NCBI GenBank assembly: GCA_003447295.1 | Contig: DLZQ01000017.1 | Span: forward strand, 1 to 64,000 | Direction of reading: 5' to 3' | DNA: 64,000 nucleotides | Origin: Lachnospiraceae bacterium | Lineage (GTDB): Bacteria > Bacillota > Clostridia > Lachnospirales > Lachnospiraceae | In this document: positions 17,743-26,897 of the stretch, in pieces | How positions within the stretch are numbered: position 1 is the stretch's first letter | Layout: the number at the start of each line of letters is the position of its first letter | The notes under the pieces: model-generated | Seen by the model: the letters and a program-made list of their open reading frames with translations, nothing else | What the model was told of the DNA's origin: nothing | Databases searched by the model: none | Made by a program: the position numbers and the translations under genes

Positions 17743-19446
17743 ATGGCTGAAATGAATCCAGGACAAATACAGGAGTGTGAACAGAAGCTTCCGCTGCCTA
17801 TCGGTGTGTCTAATTATAGTCTTGCAGCTTCAGAGTACTATTACATCGACAAGACGATGATGATAAAAGACTTTATTGATGAACGCCCCATGGTAACACT
17901 TTTTACCCGCCCCCGGCGTTTTGGCAAGACACTTAATATGGATATGCTGCGCACTTATTTTGAAAGAAGTGATAAAGATACTTCTGTGTATTTCCGGGAT
18001 AAAAAAATATGGTCCTGCGGACAAAAGTATAGAGACTACCAGGGCAGATATCCGGTGATCTTTCTGACTTTCAAGGACGTGAAGTTTGATACCTGGGAAG
18101 AGACTTTTGCGGCACTTCGTGATATTTTTGCAAAAGAGGCACAGCGGCATAAAGAGTTACAGAGTAGTGAAAAATGTGACGGATACAGCAGAAAAGTCTA
18201 TGAAAGGCTGGTCAATGGCAGTGCAACAGAGGTGGAATTATCTTCGGCACTCCTTGATCTGTCCGCAATGCTTCACAGCCATTATGATGTTGCGCCGGTT
18301 ATCATCATTGATGAGTATGATACTCCCATTCAACAAGGGCACAGTGAGGACTATTATGATAAGATTATCCGGTTTATGCGGAATCTTTTTTCCGGAGGTT
18401 TTAAGGACAACAGTCATCTGTCATTTGGGTTCCTCACCGGCATTTTGCGGGTAGCCAAAGAGAGTATTTTTAGTGGAATGAACAATCTGTCTATTAATTC
18501 TGTGCTGGACAACAAATACAGCGCTTACTTCGGATTTACAGCAGACGAGGTCCGGGAGATGGCAGCATATTATGACGCGGCTGATAAATACGACGAAATA
18601 TGTCAGTGGTATGATGGCTATCTCTTTGGAAAGACAGAAATTTTCAATCCCTGGTCGGTGGTCAGTTATTTCAGCAACAAATGTGAACCGAGACCCTTCT
18701 GGGTATCTACGGGAAGTAATGATGTCATTGGTGAAGTACTTGCGGTGGCAGACAATGAGATATATGACCGCCTCACTTCTCTGGTCAATGGTGAAACTTT
18801 TACCACATTTATTGATACGGATGTGATCTATCCACAGATCAAAAGCAATCCATCGACTATTTATAGCTTTCTGCTTATGACTGGATATTTAAAAGTGTTG
18901 AATACAACCCTTTCTTTCAAGGGGGATTTCCTATGTGAGGTTGCATTGCCAAACCGTGAGATTTCTCTGGTATATAACAAAGAGATTCTGCAACGGATGG
19001 AAAACATAATTCCACAGGCCACAGCCATTTCGATTCAGGAGGCCGCTTTTTCAGGTGATCATAAACGATTGAAATCGCAGCTTCAAATGATGCTGACGCA
19101 GTCAGTGAGTTTTTTCGATACTGTCGGAGAGAATTTTTATCATGGGTTTATGCTGGGACTGTGCGCATTGATGAGTGGTACTTTTGTGACTTCTAACAGG
19201 GAGTCCGGTGATGGCCGGTATGATATTCAGTTAAAACCTATCCGCAAGGGGTTGCCGGGTATATTGATTGAACTGAAAGCCGGTAAAAACTGCAGTGATG
19301 AAGAATTGAAAAATATGTCTGAGGCCGCATTGAAGCAGATTACGGATAAAAAATATGACACAGAGATGAAGAATGCCGGGATTCAGACAATCTATAAGTA
19401 TGGAGTGGCATTCAGTGGGAAAACCGTGGAAGTAACGGTCGAATAG
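17743..19446 (+). CDS. AAA-ATPase-like protein with C-terminal PD-(D/E)XK nuclease-like domain
   Basis: 567 residues. The N-terminal region (about 15-290) matches the AAA-ATPase-like family PF09820: a Walker A variant in R-P-R-R-F-G-K-T-L near residue 60, and a Walker B-like V-I-I-I-D-E-Y-D near 188. The C-terminal region (about 440-567) has the PDDEXK_9 arrangement, with D in R-Y-D-I-Q-L and E-L-K in I-L-I-E-L-K-A-G. The family is abundant in Bacteroides and Lachnospiraceae and its cellular role is unknown. It stands alone between a kinase gene and the PTS operon, with its own GGAGG site and terminator. Confidence 0.87.
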   Translation: MAEMNPGQIQECEQKLPLPIGVSNYSLAASEYYYIDKTMMIKDFIDERPMVTLFTRPRRFGKTLNMDMLRTYFERSDKDTSVYFRDKKIWSCGQKYRDYQGRYPVIFLTFKDVKFDTWEETFAALRDIFAKEAQRHKELQSSEKCDGYSRKVYERLVNGSATEVELSSALLDLSAMLHSHYDVAPVIIIDEYDTPIQQGHSEDYYDKIIRFMRNLFSGGFKDNSHLSFGFLTGILRVAKESIFSGMNNLSINSVLDNKYSAYFGFTADEVREMAAYYDAADKYDEICQWYDGYLFGKTEIFNPWSVVSYFSNKCEPRPFWVSTGSNDVIGEVLAVADNEIYDRLTSLVNGETFTTFIDTDVIYPQIKSNPSTIYSFLLMTGYLKVLNTTLSFKGDFLCEVALPNREISLVYNKEILQRMENIIPQATAISIQEAAFSGDHKRLKSQLQMMLTQSVSFFDTVGENFYHGFMLGLCALMSGTFVTSNRESGDGRYDIQLKPIRKGLPGILIELKAGKNCSDEELKNMSEAALKQITDKKYDTEMKNAGIQTIYKYGVAFSGKTVEVTVE

Positions 19447-19478
19447 AAAACGGAACTGACATGGCATATCAATATGAG

Positions 19479-19512
19479 AAGGCACATCAGCTCAGCTGGT
19501 GTGCCTTTTTAT
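19479..19512 (+). terminator. Rho-independent terminator after the AAA-ATPase gene
   Basis: AAGGCACATCAGCT pairs with AGCTGGTGTGCCTT and is followed by a T-rich run. Confidence 0.88.
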
Positions 19513-19644
19513 ATAAAGTTTTTTATAAAAAGTTTACAAAATTTTACGATAATGTTCAAAAATATACAATTTATCAAAAGTGATGTAGACAAACAATAAA
19601 AAGATGGGTAATATGTATATGTAATCAGCCAGATGAACGAAAAG

Positions 19645-19664
19645 TATGTACAACATGCTACATA
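19645..19664. promoter_or_regulatory. Inverted repeat upstream of the GlcNAc PTS operon
   Basis: TATGTA-N8-TACATA lies 40 bp before the HPr start, in an AT-rich 180-bp leader with no recognisable gene. It may be a regulator site; no regulator gene is adjacent, and no consensus promoter could be assigned. Confidence 0.3.
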
Positions 19665-19703
19665 TTTAAAACAAGAAATATAAAATAAGGAGGAATGTTG
19701 CCG

Positions 19704-19961
19704 ATGAAACAGTTCAGCTATATCATTAAGGATGAAATCGGTCTGCATGCACGTCCTGCGGGACTGCTCGCCAAGGAAGCGAAAAAGTATCAGAGTACAG
19801 TGACACTTTCCTGTAAGGGGAAATCAGCTGCAGCAAGCAAGCTGATGGCGATCATGGGAATGGGCGTGAAGCACGGAGACAACGTGGAAGTCACGATAGA
19901 AGGAGCGGATGAAGATACCGCAGCAGCAGAGCTTCAGAAGTTTTTCCGTGAGAACCTCTAG
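19704..19961 (+). CDS. HPr-family phosphocarrier protein of the GlcNAc PTS operon
   Basis: 85 residues, the usual HPr length. H15 in I-G-L-H-A-R-P-A-G is the residue phosphorylated by enzyme I. At the place of the regulatory Ser46 there is Lys46, with Ser at 45 (counted from the start and fixed by H15), so phosphorylation by HPr kinase may be lost. ATG 19704 is chosen: AAGGAGGA lies 9 bp upstream, whereas ATG 19695 is directly next to it. It is the first gene of a six-gene operon together with its own enzyme I. Whether it is the cell's only HPr cannot be seen here. Confidence 0.92.
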   Translation: MKQFSYIIKDEIGLHARPAGLLAKEAKKYQSTVTLSCKGKSAAASKLMAIMGMGVKHGDNVEVTIEGADEDTAAAELQKFFRENL

Positions 19962-19997
19962 GAGAAGACCTGCACGGCAGAGTTTGGAAGGTAGAAA

Positions 19998-21617
19998 ATG
20001 GAAAAGTATATTGGAAAATCCGTATATAAGGGAACAGCGATCGGACCTGTCAGTGTTTTGAAGAAAAAGGACAGTCTCGTTAAGAGGATCCATATCGACA
20101 ACACAGAGGAAGAACTGAAACGGTTGGATGCGGCTAAGGAACGTACGATGACGCAGCTGGGACAGTTATACGAGAAGGCTCTGCAGGAGGTCGGGGAAGT
20201 CAATGCAGCCATTTTCGAGGTGCATCAGATGATGCTCGAGGATGACGATTATCAGGATGCCATTCACAGTATGATTCAGAACGAAGAAGTGAATGCAGAG
20301 TATGCGGTGGCAGTGACCGGTGATAATTTTGCAGAGATGTTCGCCAACATGGATGATGAATATATGCAGGCCCGCTCTGCGGATGTCAGGGATATCTCCA
20401 ACCGGCTCGTCCGCAATCTGTCCGGGGAGGAGCAGATTGACTGGAGTACCATGGAGCCGTCGATCATTGTGGCAGATGATCTGACGCCCAGTGAGACGGT
20501 ACAGATGGATAAGAGTAAGATCCTGGCCTTTGTCACAGTACATGGTTCAACGAATTCCCATACTGCGATCCTTGCACGTATGATGAACATTCCGGCACTG
20601 ATAGGGGTACCATTGGAACTGGAGAAAATTCATAACGGGACCCGGGCTATTGTGGACGGCAGGGAAGCGGTATTTTACCTGGATCCGGAGGAAGAGCAGA
20701 TCCGGCAGGCAGAGGCGGCACAGCAGACGGAACAGAGACTAAGAAGCCTGCTGGCAGAATACAAGGGACGTGAATCCGTGACAAAGAGCGGACGCAGGGT
20801 CAATGTATATGCAAATATCGGCAGCGTATCGGATGTGGCATATGTACTGGAGAATGATGCGGAGGGTATCGGCCTGTTCCGCAGTGAATTTTTATATCTC
20901 GGAAGGAATTCGCTTCCGGATGAGACAGAACAGTTCAATGCTTACCGTCAGGTGCTGCAGATGATGGCAGGGAAAAAGGTCATCATCCGTACCCTTGATA
21001 TCGGTGCGGACAAAAATGTAGATTACCTCGGACTTGGCAAGGAAGATAATCCTGCCATGGGATACCGTGCGATCCGGATCTGTCTGGAGCAGCCGGAGAT
21101 CTTCAAGACCCAGCTGAGAGCACTTCTTCGGGCGGCAAAATACGGAACATTGGCTATTATGTATCCGATGATCATTTCCGTGGAGGAAGTGCTGGATATT
21201 CAGAAAATCGTGGCTGAGGTGGCTAAGGAGCTGGAGGAAGAGAAGCTTCCTTACGCAATTCCGGAACAGGGAATTATGATCGAGACTCCTGCGGCTGTCA
21301 TGATGAGTGAGGAGCTGGCGGAGCATGTTGATTTCTTCAGTATCGGCACGAATGATCTGACACAGTATACTCTGGCTATCGACAGGCAGAATAACAGACT
21401 GGACAGATTCTATAATCCACATCATGAGGCAGTCCTGCGTATGATACAGATGACTGTTGATGGGGCACATAAGCATGGAAAATGGGTCGGCATCTGCGGA
21501 GAGCTGGGAGCGGATACGACACTGACCACACGATTTGTACAGATGGGAATTGATGAACTCAGTGTGGCACCGTCCATGGTGCTGAATGTCCGTAGTAAAA
21601 TATGCGAAATGGAGTGA
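19998..21617 (+). CDS. ptsI: PTS enzyme I (phosphoenolpyruvate-protein phosphotransferase)
   Basis: 539 residues, about 30 shorter at the C-terminus than the E. coli enzyme. H188 in S-T-N-S-H-T-A-I is the phosphorylated histidine. The PEP-binding domain shows G-I-G-L-F-R-S-E-F, I-R-T-L-D-I-G-A-D-K, F-S-I-G-T-N-D-L-T-Q-Y and G-I-C-G-E with the catalytic cysteine. It transfers phosphate from PEP to HPr in the cytoplasm. It lies 36 bp after HPr in the same operon. Confidence 0.95.
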   Translation: MEKYIGKSVYKGTAIGPVSVLKKKDSLVKRIHIDNTEEELKRLDAAKERTMTQLGQLYEKALQEVGEVNAAIFEVHQMMLEDDDYQDAIHSMIQNEEVNAEYAVAVTGDNFAEMFANMDDEYMQARSADVRDISNRLVRNLSGEEQIDWSTMEPSIIVADDLTPSETVQMDKSKILAFVTVHGSTNSHTAILARMMNIPALIGVPLELEKIHNGTRAIVDGREAVFYLDPEEEQIRQAEAAQQTEQRLRSLLAEYKGRESVTKSGRRVNVYANIGSVSDVAYVLENDAEGIGLFRSEFLYLGRNSLPDETEQFNAYRQVLQMMAGKKVIIRTLDIGADKNVDYLGLGKEDNPAMGYRAIRICLEQPEIFKTQLRALLRAAKYGTLAIMYPMIISVEEVLDIQKIVAEVAKELEEEKLPYAIPEQGIMIETPAAVMMSEELAEHVDFFSIGTNDLTQYTLAIDRQNNRLDRFYNPHHEAVLRMIQMTVDGAHKHGKWVGICGELGADTTLTTRFVQMGIDELSVAPSMVLNVRSKICEME

Positions 21618-21624
21618 GAGATTC

Positions 21625-22356
21625 ATGAGAATATACAAAGCAAAAGATTATGCAGATATGAGCAGAAAGGCTGCAAATATCGTATCGGCACAGGTTATTA
21701 TGAAACCGAACTGTGTTCTCGGACTGGCTACGGGATCCACACCCATCGGTCTGTATAAACAGCTGGTGGAATGGTTCCGCAAGGGAGACCTGGACTTTTC
21801 TGAGGTTATGACGGTGAACCTGGATGAATATAAGGGTCTGAGCCGGGAAAACGATCAGAGTTATTACTATTTTATGCACCAGAATCTGTTTGACCATGTG
21901 AATATCCCGGTGGAAAATACACATCTGCCAAACGGAATGGAGCCGGATTCGGAGAAAGAATGCCATAGATATGCGGAACTGATCCAGTCACTGGGCGGCG
22001 TGGACCTGCAGCTTTTGGGAATTGGACATAACGGGCACATCGGCTTCAACGAACCGGGAGAGAGTTTTGACAAGCAGGTACATTGCGTGAACCTGACAGA
22101 GTCTACGATCGAAGCCAACAAGAGATTCTTCGCATCGGCAGAGGATGTCCCGAAGCAGGCATATACCATGGGGATCAAGACCATTATGCAGGCGAAGAAA
22201 ATATTGATCGTAGCCAGCGGCGAAGACAAGGCGGAGATCGTACAGAAAGCTTTCTTCGGACCCATTACACCGCAGGTGCCGGCATCGGTATTACAGCTTC
22301 ATAATGATGTGACACTGGTGGCAGACGAAGCAGCGCTTAGTAAGCTTTCTGAATAA
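21625..22356 (+). CDS. nagB: Glucosamine-6-phosphate deaminase NagB
   Basis: 243 residues. It converts glucosamine 6-phosphate to fructose 6-phosphate and ammonia. Family motifs are clear: L-G-L-A-T-G-S-T-P (phosphate loop), V-N-L-D-E-Y, and G-I-G-H-N-G-H-I-G-F-N-E-P-G with the catalytic histidine. ATG 21625 follows GGAGTGAGAG; an in-frame ATG at 21586 lies inside ptsI. It starts 7 bp after ptsI and is followed by nagA, completing GlcNAc catabolism. Confidence 0.96.
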   Translation: MRIYKAKDYADMSRKAANIVSAQVIMKPNCVLGLATGSTPIGLYKQLVEWFRKGDLDFSEVMTVNLDEYKGLSRENDQSYYYFMHQNLFDHVNIPVENTHLPNGMEPDSEKECHRYAELIQSLGGVDLQLLGIGHNGHIGFNEPGESFDKQVHCVNLTESTIEANKRFFASAEDVPKQAYTMGIKTIMQAKKILIVASGEDKAEIVQKAFFGPITPQVPASVLQLHNDVTLVADEAALSKLSE

Positions 22357-22377
22357 GAAAGGGGAAGCTGATAGGTC

Positions 22378-23508
22378 ATGAGAATCAGAAATGCAAATAT
22401 ATATACAGAGGAGCATCGGTTTGTCAGAGGAGATGTAGCCGTGGAGAACGGCAGGTTCGTAAGCTGTACCGGGGATCCGGCAGGTGAGGAAGCTGTTGTG
22501 GATGCCAAAGGCATGTATCTGATACCGGGACTGGTGGATATTCATTTCCATGGTTGTAAGGGCGCAGATATGTGTGACGGCACGAAGGAAGCACTGGATG
22601 TCATCACATCATATGAAGCCTCTGTCGGTGTGACAAGTGTCTGCCCGGCTACCATGACGATACCTAAGGATGAATTGCTGGAGGTCATGAAAAATGCCGG
22701 CAGCTATGAGTATTCCGGTGGATCCCACCTGGTGGGCATCAATATGGAAGGACCTTTTATCAGTCCGGCGAAAAAGGGTGCTCAGGCTGCAGAAAATATC
22801 ATGCACTGCGATTATGAATATTTCAGCAGGCTGCAGAAAGCAGCGAACGGGCTGATCAAGCTGGTAGATATCGCACCGGAAGAGCCGGGAGCGATGGAAT
22901 TTATCGACAGAGCCAAAGGAGAAGTGGTCATTTCACTGGCGCATACAGCTTCCGACTATGATACAGCAAGGGAAGCCATTGAACATGGAGCATCTCATGC
23001 GACGCATTTGTATAATGCAATGCCGCCGCTGAACCACAGGGAGCCCGGCGTGATCGGAGCAGTGAGAGATTCAGAGAAATGTCATCCGGAGCTGATCTGT
23101 GATGGTGTACACATTCATCCGTCAGTGATCCGTGCAACGTTTGCGATGTTTGGCGCTGACCGCATGATCCTGATCAGTGACAGTATGCGTGCAACGGGAC
23201 TGGAGGATGGTGAATATACTCTGGGAGGACAGCCGGTTACCGTCAGAGGCAATCTGGCTACCCTGCATGACGGCACGATCGCCGGATCGGCGACGAATCT
23301 GATGGATTGTATGCGGTTTGTAGTAAAAACAGTCGGTCTGCCGTTAGAGACAGCAGTGATGTGTGCCACGGAGAATCCGGCGAAGGAGATCGGCATTTTC
23401 AATGAAGTGGGCAGTATATCCGTTGGTAAGAGGGCAGATTTCGTACTCCTGGATCAGGAACTGAACATTGCAGCGGTATATATCGACGGAAAGGAGTTCA
23501 CATGTTAG
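22378..23508 (+). CDS. nagA: N-acetylglucosamine-6-phosphate deacetylase NagA
   Basis: 376 residues of the amidohydrolase fold. L-V-D-I-H-F-H-G-C carries the family H-x-H motif, N-M-E-G-P-F holds the metal-ligand glutamate, L-A-H-T and A-T-H-L-Y-N-A-M provide metal and substrate histidines, and I-S-D-S-M the catalytic aspartate. It removes acetate from GlcNAc 6-phosphate to feed NagB. It lies 21 bp downstream of nagB, and its last 7 bp overlap the EIIA gene. Confidence 0.96.
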   Translation: MRIRNANIYTEEHRFVRGDVAVENGRFVSCTGDPAGEEAVVDAKGMYLIPGLVDIHFHGCKGADMCDGTKEALDVITSYEASVGVTSVCPATMTIPKDELLEVMKNAGSYEYSGGSHLVGINMEGPFISPAKKGAQAAENIMHCDYEYFSRLQKAANGLIKLVDIAPEEPGAMEFIDRAKGEVVISLAHTASDYDTAREAIEHGASHATHLYNAMPPLNHREPGVIGAVRDSEKCHPELICDGVHIHPSVIRATFAMFGADRMILISDSMRATGLEDGEYTLGGQPVTVRGNLATLHDGTIAGSATNLMDCMRFVVKTVGLPLETAVMCATENPAKEIGIFNEVGSISVGKRADFVLLDQELNIAAVYIDGKEFTC

Positions 23509-23981
23509 ATTTTTTGAAAGGTAAGCGAAAAGGGAATTGTATCGGATCTCCCTGTAAGGGGAAGGCAGTTGCTCTTACGGAGGTACCGGATCCTACATTT
23601 TCCGAGAAAATACTGGGAGACGGATTTGCAGTGATCCCCTCTGAGGGAAAAATTTATGCTCCCGCAGACGGAGAGGTGACCGTGGTATTTGATACGCTCC
23701 ATGCGATCACCATGACAACGGATCAGGGAGCGGAGCTTCTGATCCACATCGGACTGGACACCGTGACACTCAAGGGAGCCCCCTTCACGGCACATGTTGC
23801 TGCCGGAGACCATGTCAAAAAGGGCGATCTTCTGCTGGATGCGGATCTGGAGAAGATTAAGGAAGCCGGACTGCATATCATCACTCCGGTCCTGGTCTGC
23901 AATACTGATGAATATAACAAGATCAGTATTCTGAAAGAGGGAGAGGTATCTCCCGGCGAGGACGTGCTCCAGATCTCTTAA
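23502..23981 (+). CDS. PTS glucose-type EIIA protein
   Basis: A 159-residue free-standing EIIA of the Glc family (Crr-like). H82 in L-L-I-H-I-G-L-D-T-V is the phosphorylated histidine, and V-T-L-K-G-A-P-F matches the adjacent strand. It passes phosphate from HPr to the IIB domain of the EIIBC protein downstream, which itself lacks IIA. It overlaps nagA by 7 bp. Confidence 0.93.
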   Translation: MLDFLKGKRKGNCIGSPCKGKAVALTEVPDPTFSEKILGDGFAVIPSEGKIYAPADGEVTVVFDTLHAITMTTDQGAELLIHIGLDTVTLKGAPFTAHVAAGDHVKKGDLLLDADLEKIKEAGLHIITPVLVCNTDEYNKISILKEGEVSPGEDVLQIS

Positions 23982-24058
23982 GAGCGGTACGTCCGTATCA
24001 ACTAATGAAACTGACCGGAACTGTTCCGGTTTAGTATAATGTAAAGGAGGAGAAATGT

Positions 24059-25528
24059 ATGAAGTTTCTTCAAAAACTGGGTAAAGCGTTAATGCTTCCC
24101 GTAGCGGTTCTGCCGATCTGCGGTATCCTCATGGGTATTGGTTACTGGTTGTGCCCGGCAACAATGCAGGGTGGTGCGATCGAGGGTGTAAGAAATCTGA
24201 TCGGTCTGTTCCTCGTAAAAGCTGGTGGTGCTCTGATCGACAACATGGCGATCCTGTTCGCAATCGGTGTAGGTGTCGGTATGTCAGAGAAAAATGACGG
24301 TACCGGAGCCATCGCAGCTCTGGCTTCCTGGCTGATGCTCACAACACTTCTGTCTACCGGATTTGTTACGACCATTATGCCCTCCATCGCTGAGGATGCT
24401 ACCAAGACACTGGCATTCGATAAGATTGCGAATCCCTTTATCGGTATTATTGCCGGTATTATCGGTTCCATGTGCTACAACAAGTTCAAGGATACCAAGC
24501 TTCCTGACTGGCTGTCCTTCTTCAGTGGTAAGCGCTGCGTAGCTATCGTAGCAGGTGTGGTATCTATTCTGGCATCTGTTGTACTGCTGTTCGTATGGCC
24601 TTTACTGTTCGGCGGTCTGGTAGCTCTCGGTGAAGCTATCGTAAGTCTGGATGTAGTCGGTGCCGGCATTTATGCTTTCCTGAACCGTCTGCTGATCCCT
24701 ACCGGATTACATCACGCACTGAACAACGTATTCTGGTTCGATACCATCGGACTGGGAGATCTGCAGCACTTCTGGAAAGGTGAGACAAGCGCTGATGTAT
24801 CCTGGAGCCTTGGAATGTATATGTCCGGCTTCTTCCCTTGTATGATGTTCGGTATCCCCGGTGCGGCTCTGGCAATGGTAAAATGTGCAAAGCCCGCCAA
24901 GAAAAAGGCAGCGATCGGTCTGGTAGCTTCCGCAGCAATCTGTTCCTTCATCTGCGGCGTTACCGAGCCCTTTGAGTTTGCATTCATGTTCTTAGCTCCC
25001 GGACTGTATGTGATCTACGCAGCACTGTACGGCATCTTCACCATGATCACTGTTGCTCTTGGCTTCCGTGCAGGCTTCAGCTTCTCCGCAGGTGCGATGG
25101 ATCTGCTGTTCTCATCCCGCCTGCCTGCAGCGGCCAGAATCTGGCTGATCATCCCTCTGGGTATCGCAGCATTTCTTGTATTCTACTTCGTATTCCTCTT
25201 CGCTATCAAGAAATGGGATCTGAAGACCCCCGGTAGAGAAGATGATGATGTAGAAGCAGAGAAGAAGATCGAGCTGGCAAATGATGATTTCGCAGCAATC
25301 GCAGCAACCATTCTGGAAGGCTGCGGCGGCAAGGACAACATTGCAAGCATTGACAACTGCATTACAAGACTGAGACTGGAAGTAAAAGACATTACCGCAG
25401 TGAATGATAAGGTGATCAAATCTGCAGGCGTAGCCGGTGTCATGAAACCCGGTAAGACCTCCGTACAGGTAATCATCGGACCTAAGGTTCAGTTCGTAGC
25501 GGATGCATTTTCCAAGCTTTGCGAATAA
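24059..25528 (+). CDS. nagE: PTS N-acetylglucosamine-type EIIBC permease
   Basis: 489 residues. A IIC membrane domain (about 1-385, eight to ten hydrophobic segments, with the G-V-T-E-P-F-E-F-A-F loop) is followed by a short linker and a IIB domain whose phosphorylated cysteine is C434 in I-D-N-C-I-T-R-L. It imports and phosphorylates GlcNAc using the EIIA upstream. Its 77-bp leader has a small hairpin (about 24008-24035) and a strong AAGGAGGA site; a TATAAT at 24034 could be part of an internal promoter. Substrate is inferred from sequence type and from nagA/nagB. Confidence 0.93.
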   Translation: MKFLQKLGKALMLPVAVLPICGILMGIGYWLCPATMQGGAIEGVRNLIGLFLVKAGGALIDNMAILFAIGVGVGMSEKNDGTGAIAALASWLMLTTLLSTGFVTTIMPSIAEDATKTLAFDKIANPFIGIIAGIIGSMCYNKFKDTKLPDWLSFFSGKRCVAIVAGVVSILASVVLLFVWPLLFGGLVALGEAIVSLDVVGAGIYAFLNRLLIPTGLHHALNNVFWFDTIGLGDLQHFWKGETSADVSWSLGMYMSGFFPCMMFGIPGAALAMVKCAKPAKKKAAIGLVASAAICSFICGVTEPFEFAFMFLAPGLYVIYAALYGIFTMITVALGFRAGFSFSAGAMDLLFSSRLPAAARIWLIIPLGIAAFLVFYFVFLFAIKKWDLKTPGREDDDVEAEKKIELANDDFAAIAATILEGCGGKDNIASIDNCITRLRLEVKDITAVNDKVIKSAGVAGVMKPGKTSVQVIIGPKVQFVADAFSKLCE

Positions 25529-25560
25529 TAAAGCACTGATAAAACTGAATATATGATCGC

Positions 25561-25601
25561 AAGAAAGACCTGCCTGGGAAGACCATGCGGGTCTTTCTTA
25601 T
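25561..25601 (+). terminator. Terminator of the GlcNAc PTS operon
   Basis: AAGAAAGACCTGC pairs with GCGGGTCTTTCTT (one G-U) across a 13-nt loop. Confidence 0.88.
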
Positions 25602-25653
25602 ACGCAGGCCCGATGCCTGCGGGATGTATTGTAATGTAATGGAGAGAAAAGTC

Positions 25654-26097
25654 ATGAAAAAAACAACAGGAAAGAGGGGAAACGGGGGATTTTCATTAGT
25701 AGAGCTGATCATTGTAATAGCTATCATGGCAGTGCTGGTGGGGGTGCTTGCACCGCAGTATCTGTCCTATATACATAAGGCAAAGGTGGCGGCAGACCAG
25801 GCGAATCTGAAGAATTATTTTACGGAGATCCAGCTGGATTATGCTGCTACAGGAGTGTATAATCCACAGGTGCCGCTGGTGGATAAAACCGGAGCCGGGG
25901 GTTATGTGCAGAGAGAGATTCACTTTTTGAGCGGACAGACAGTGAAGATGAAGGCAGGATACTTTGCTGTGACTGAAGATACCAAAGGGCAGGGCGGTTA
26001 CAATATATGCTACTATTGTGATATGTGCACGGCTATTGATGCAGATGAGCAGACAAGGCAAAAGCATCAGGATACTTGTATCATTACATTTCTGTGA
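25654..26097 (+). CDS. Type IV pilin-like (pseudopilin) protein
   Basis: 147 residues. The prepilin-peptidase motif G-G/F-S-L-V-E-L-I sits near residues 11-17 and is followed by a long hydrophobic helix, the mark of type IV pilins and competence or secretion pseudopilins. After cleavage the new N-terminus would be phenylalanine with glutamate at +5. The C-terminal part has a cysteine cluster (C-Y-Y-C-D-M-C, plus one more near the end). ATG 25654 is chosen, with GGAGAG upstream. No prepilin peptidase or assembly ATPase is encoded in the window, so its machinery must lie elsewhere. Confidence 0.85.
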   Translation: MKKTTGKRGNGGFSLVELIIVIAIMAVLVGVLAPQYLSYIHKAKVAADQANLKNYFTEIQLDYAATGVYNPQVPLVDKTGAGGYVQREIHFLSGQTVKMKAGYFAVTEDTKGQGGYNICYYCDMCTAIDADEQTRQKHQDTCIITFL

Positions 26098-26117
26098 TGG
26101 CGGTTGAGAGGAATATG

Positions 26118-26897
26118 TTATCTTCCCAGACATAACCCGATATTATCAGAAACATAGCAGATGTACCCATGCTTCCCGGCGTAGGCGGCTGCCTGTCTGC
26201 GGATGGAGGGAACCGTTGCGTATTCCAGGGTGTAAGCGGTACAGCCGTGTGACATAGCCAGATCTAGATACTCAGTATAGTATTCACGCGTGCTTTGATC
26301 ATTTTTAGTATAGACATCCTTTGAAAAATCATACGCAGTAAAAACGTTCTCCTGGTTTACCCCATCGATGAGAACGTTTTTTTCTGTTGTAAGATATTTT
26401 TTTACAAAACAGTCCCCACCGTTGATCATGATCTTTCTGCCTGTATGGTCCATATAGTCCAGAATCGTAAGGATTCCGTCATAGATGGATTCCTGCGGAT
26501 AGTTATAGTATACATCCGTGTTATCGACAAAAAAGCCGTCCACACCCTTCTGTACCAGGGCGTCTACTCTGGAAGCTGTACATGCCTGCCATTCCGGAGC
26601 TGAGACATCGATCCATTTTTCCTCCGGCCAGTTCTCATAGGCACCCAGAGTATATTTCTCAAAGTCTGTATCATAGGACCGGAAGCTCTCGATCGATCCA
26701 ATATTGATATAGGAGTAGATTTCGCGGATACCATTTTCTCTTAAACGGGCAATGTCATTTTTGGAAAAATATTCCGCATCTATGACAAGCAGATCAATGT
26801 CAGAAAGCTTTTCTATGATTTCAGAATCTTCGCCGATCAGGACAACGTATTTTTCTGCTTCATCGGAAGGATCAGCGGAAGAATATCTTCGTTTTCT
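26118..26897 (-). pseudogene. Polygalactosaminidase-like (TM1410/GH114-type) glycosidase gene, broken at its 5' end
   Basis: The minus-strand frame is open from 26897 to a TAA at 26118 (259 codons). It reads through a complete domain: L-L-V-I-D-A-E-Y-F, I-Y-S-Y-I-N-I-G-S-I-E-S-F-R and G-F-F-V-D-N-T-D-V-Y, the signature blocks of the endo-alpha-1,4-polygalactosaminidase/TM1410 TIM barrels. The first possible start in this frame is GTG 26543, which would remove half the domain. A good GGAGG site and TTG start exist at 26899-26901, but in another frame that hits TGA after nine codons. A one-base frameshift near 26880 would restore a signal-peptide-less or short leader. It is therefore likely a pseudogene, or there is a sequence error. 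Confidence 0.7.

Noticed and set aside
19560-19600. TGATGTAGACAAAC upstream of the GlcNAc operon as a NagR/YvoA-type site
   Set aside because: Only one half resembles the known site, the other half is missing, and no GntR regulator gene is adjacent.
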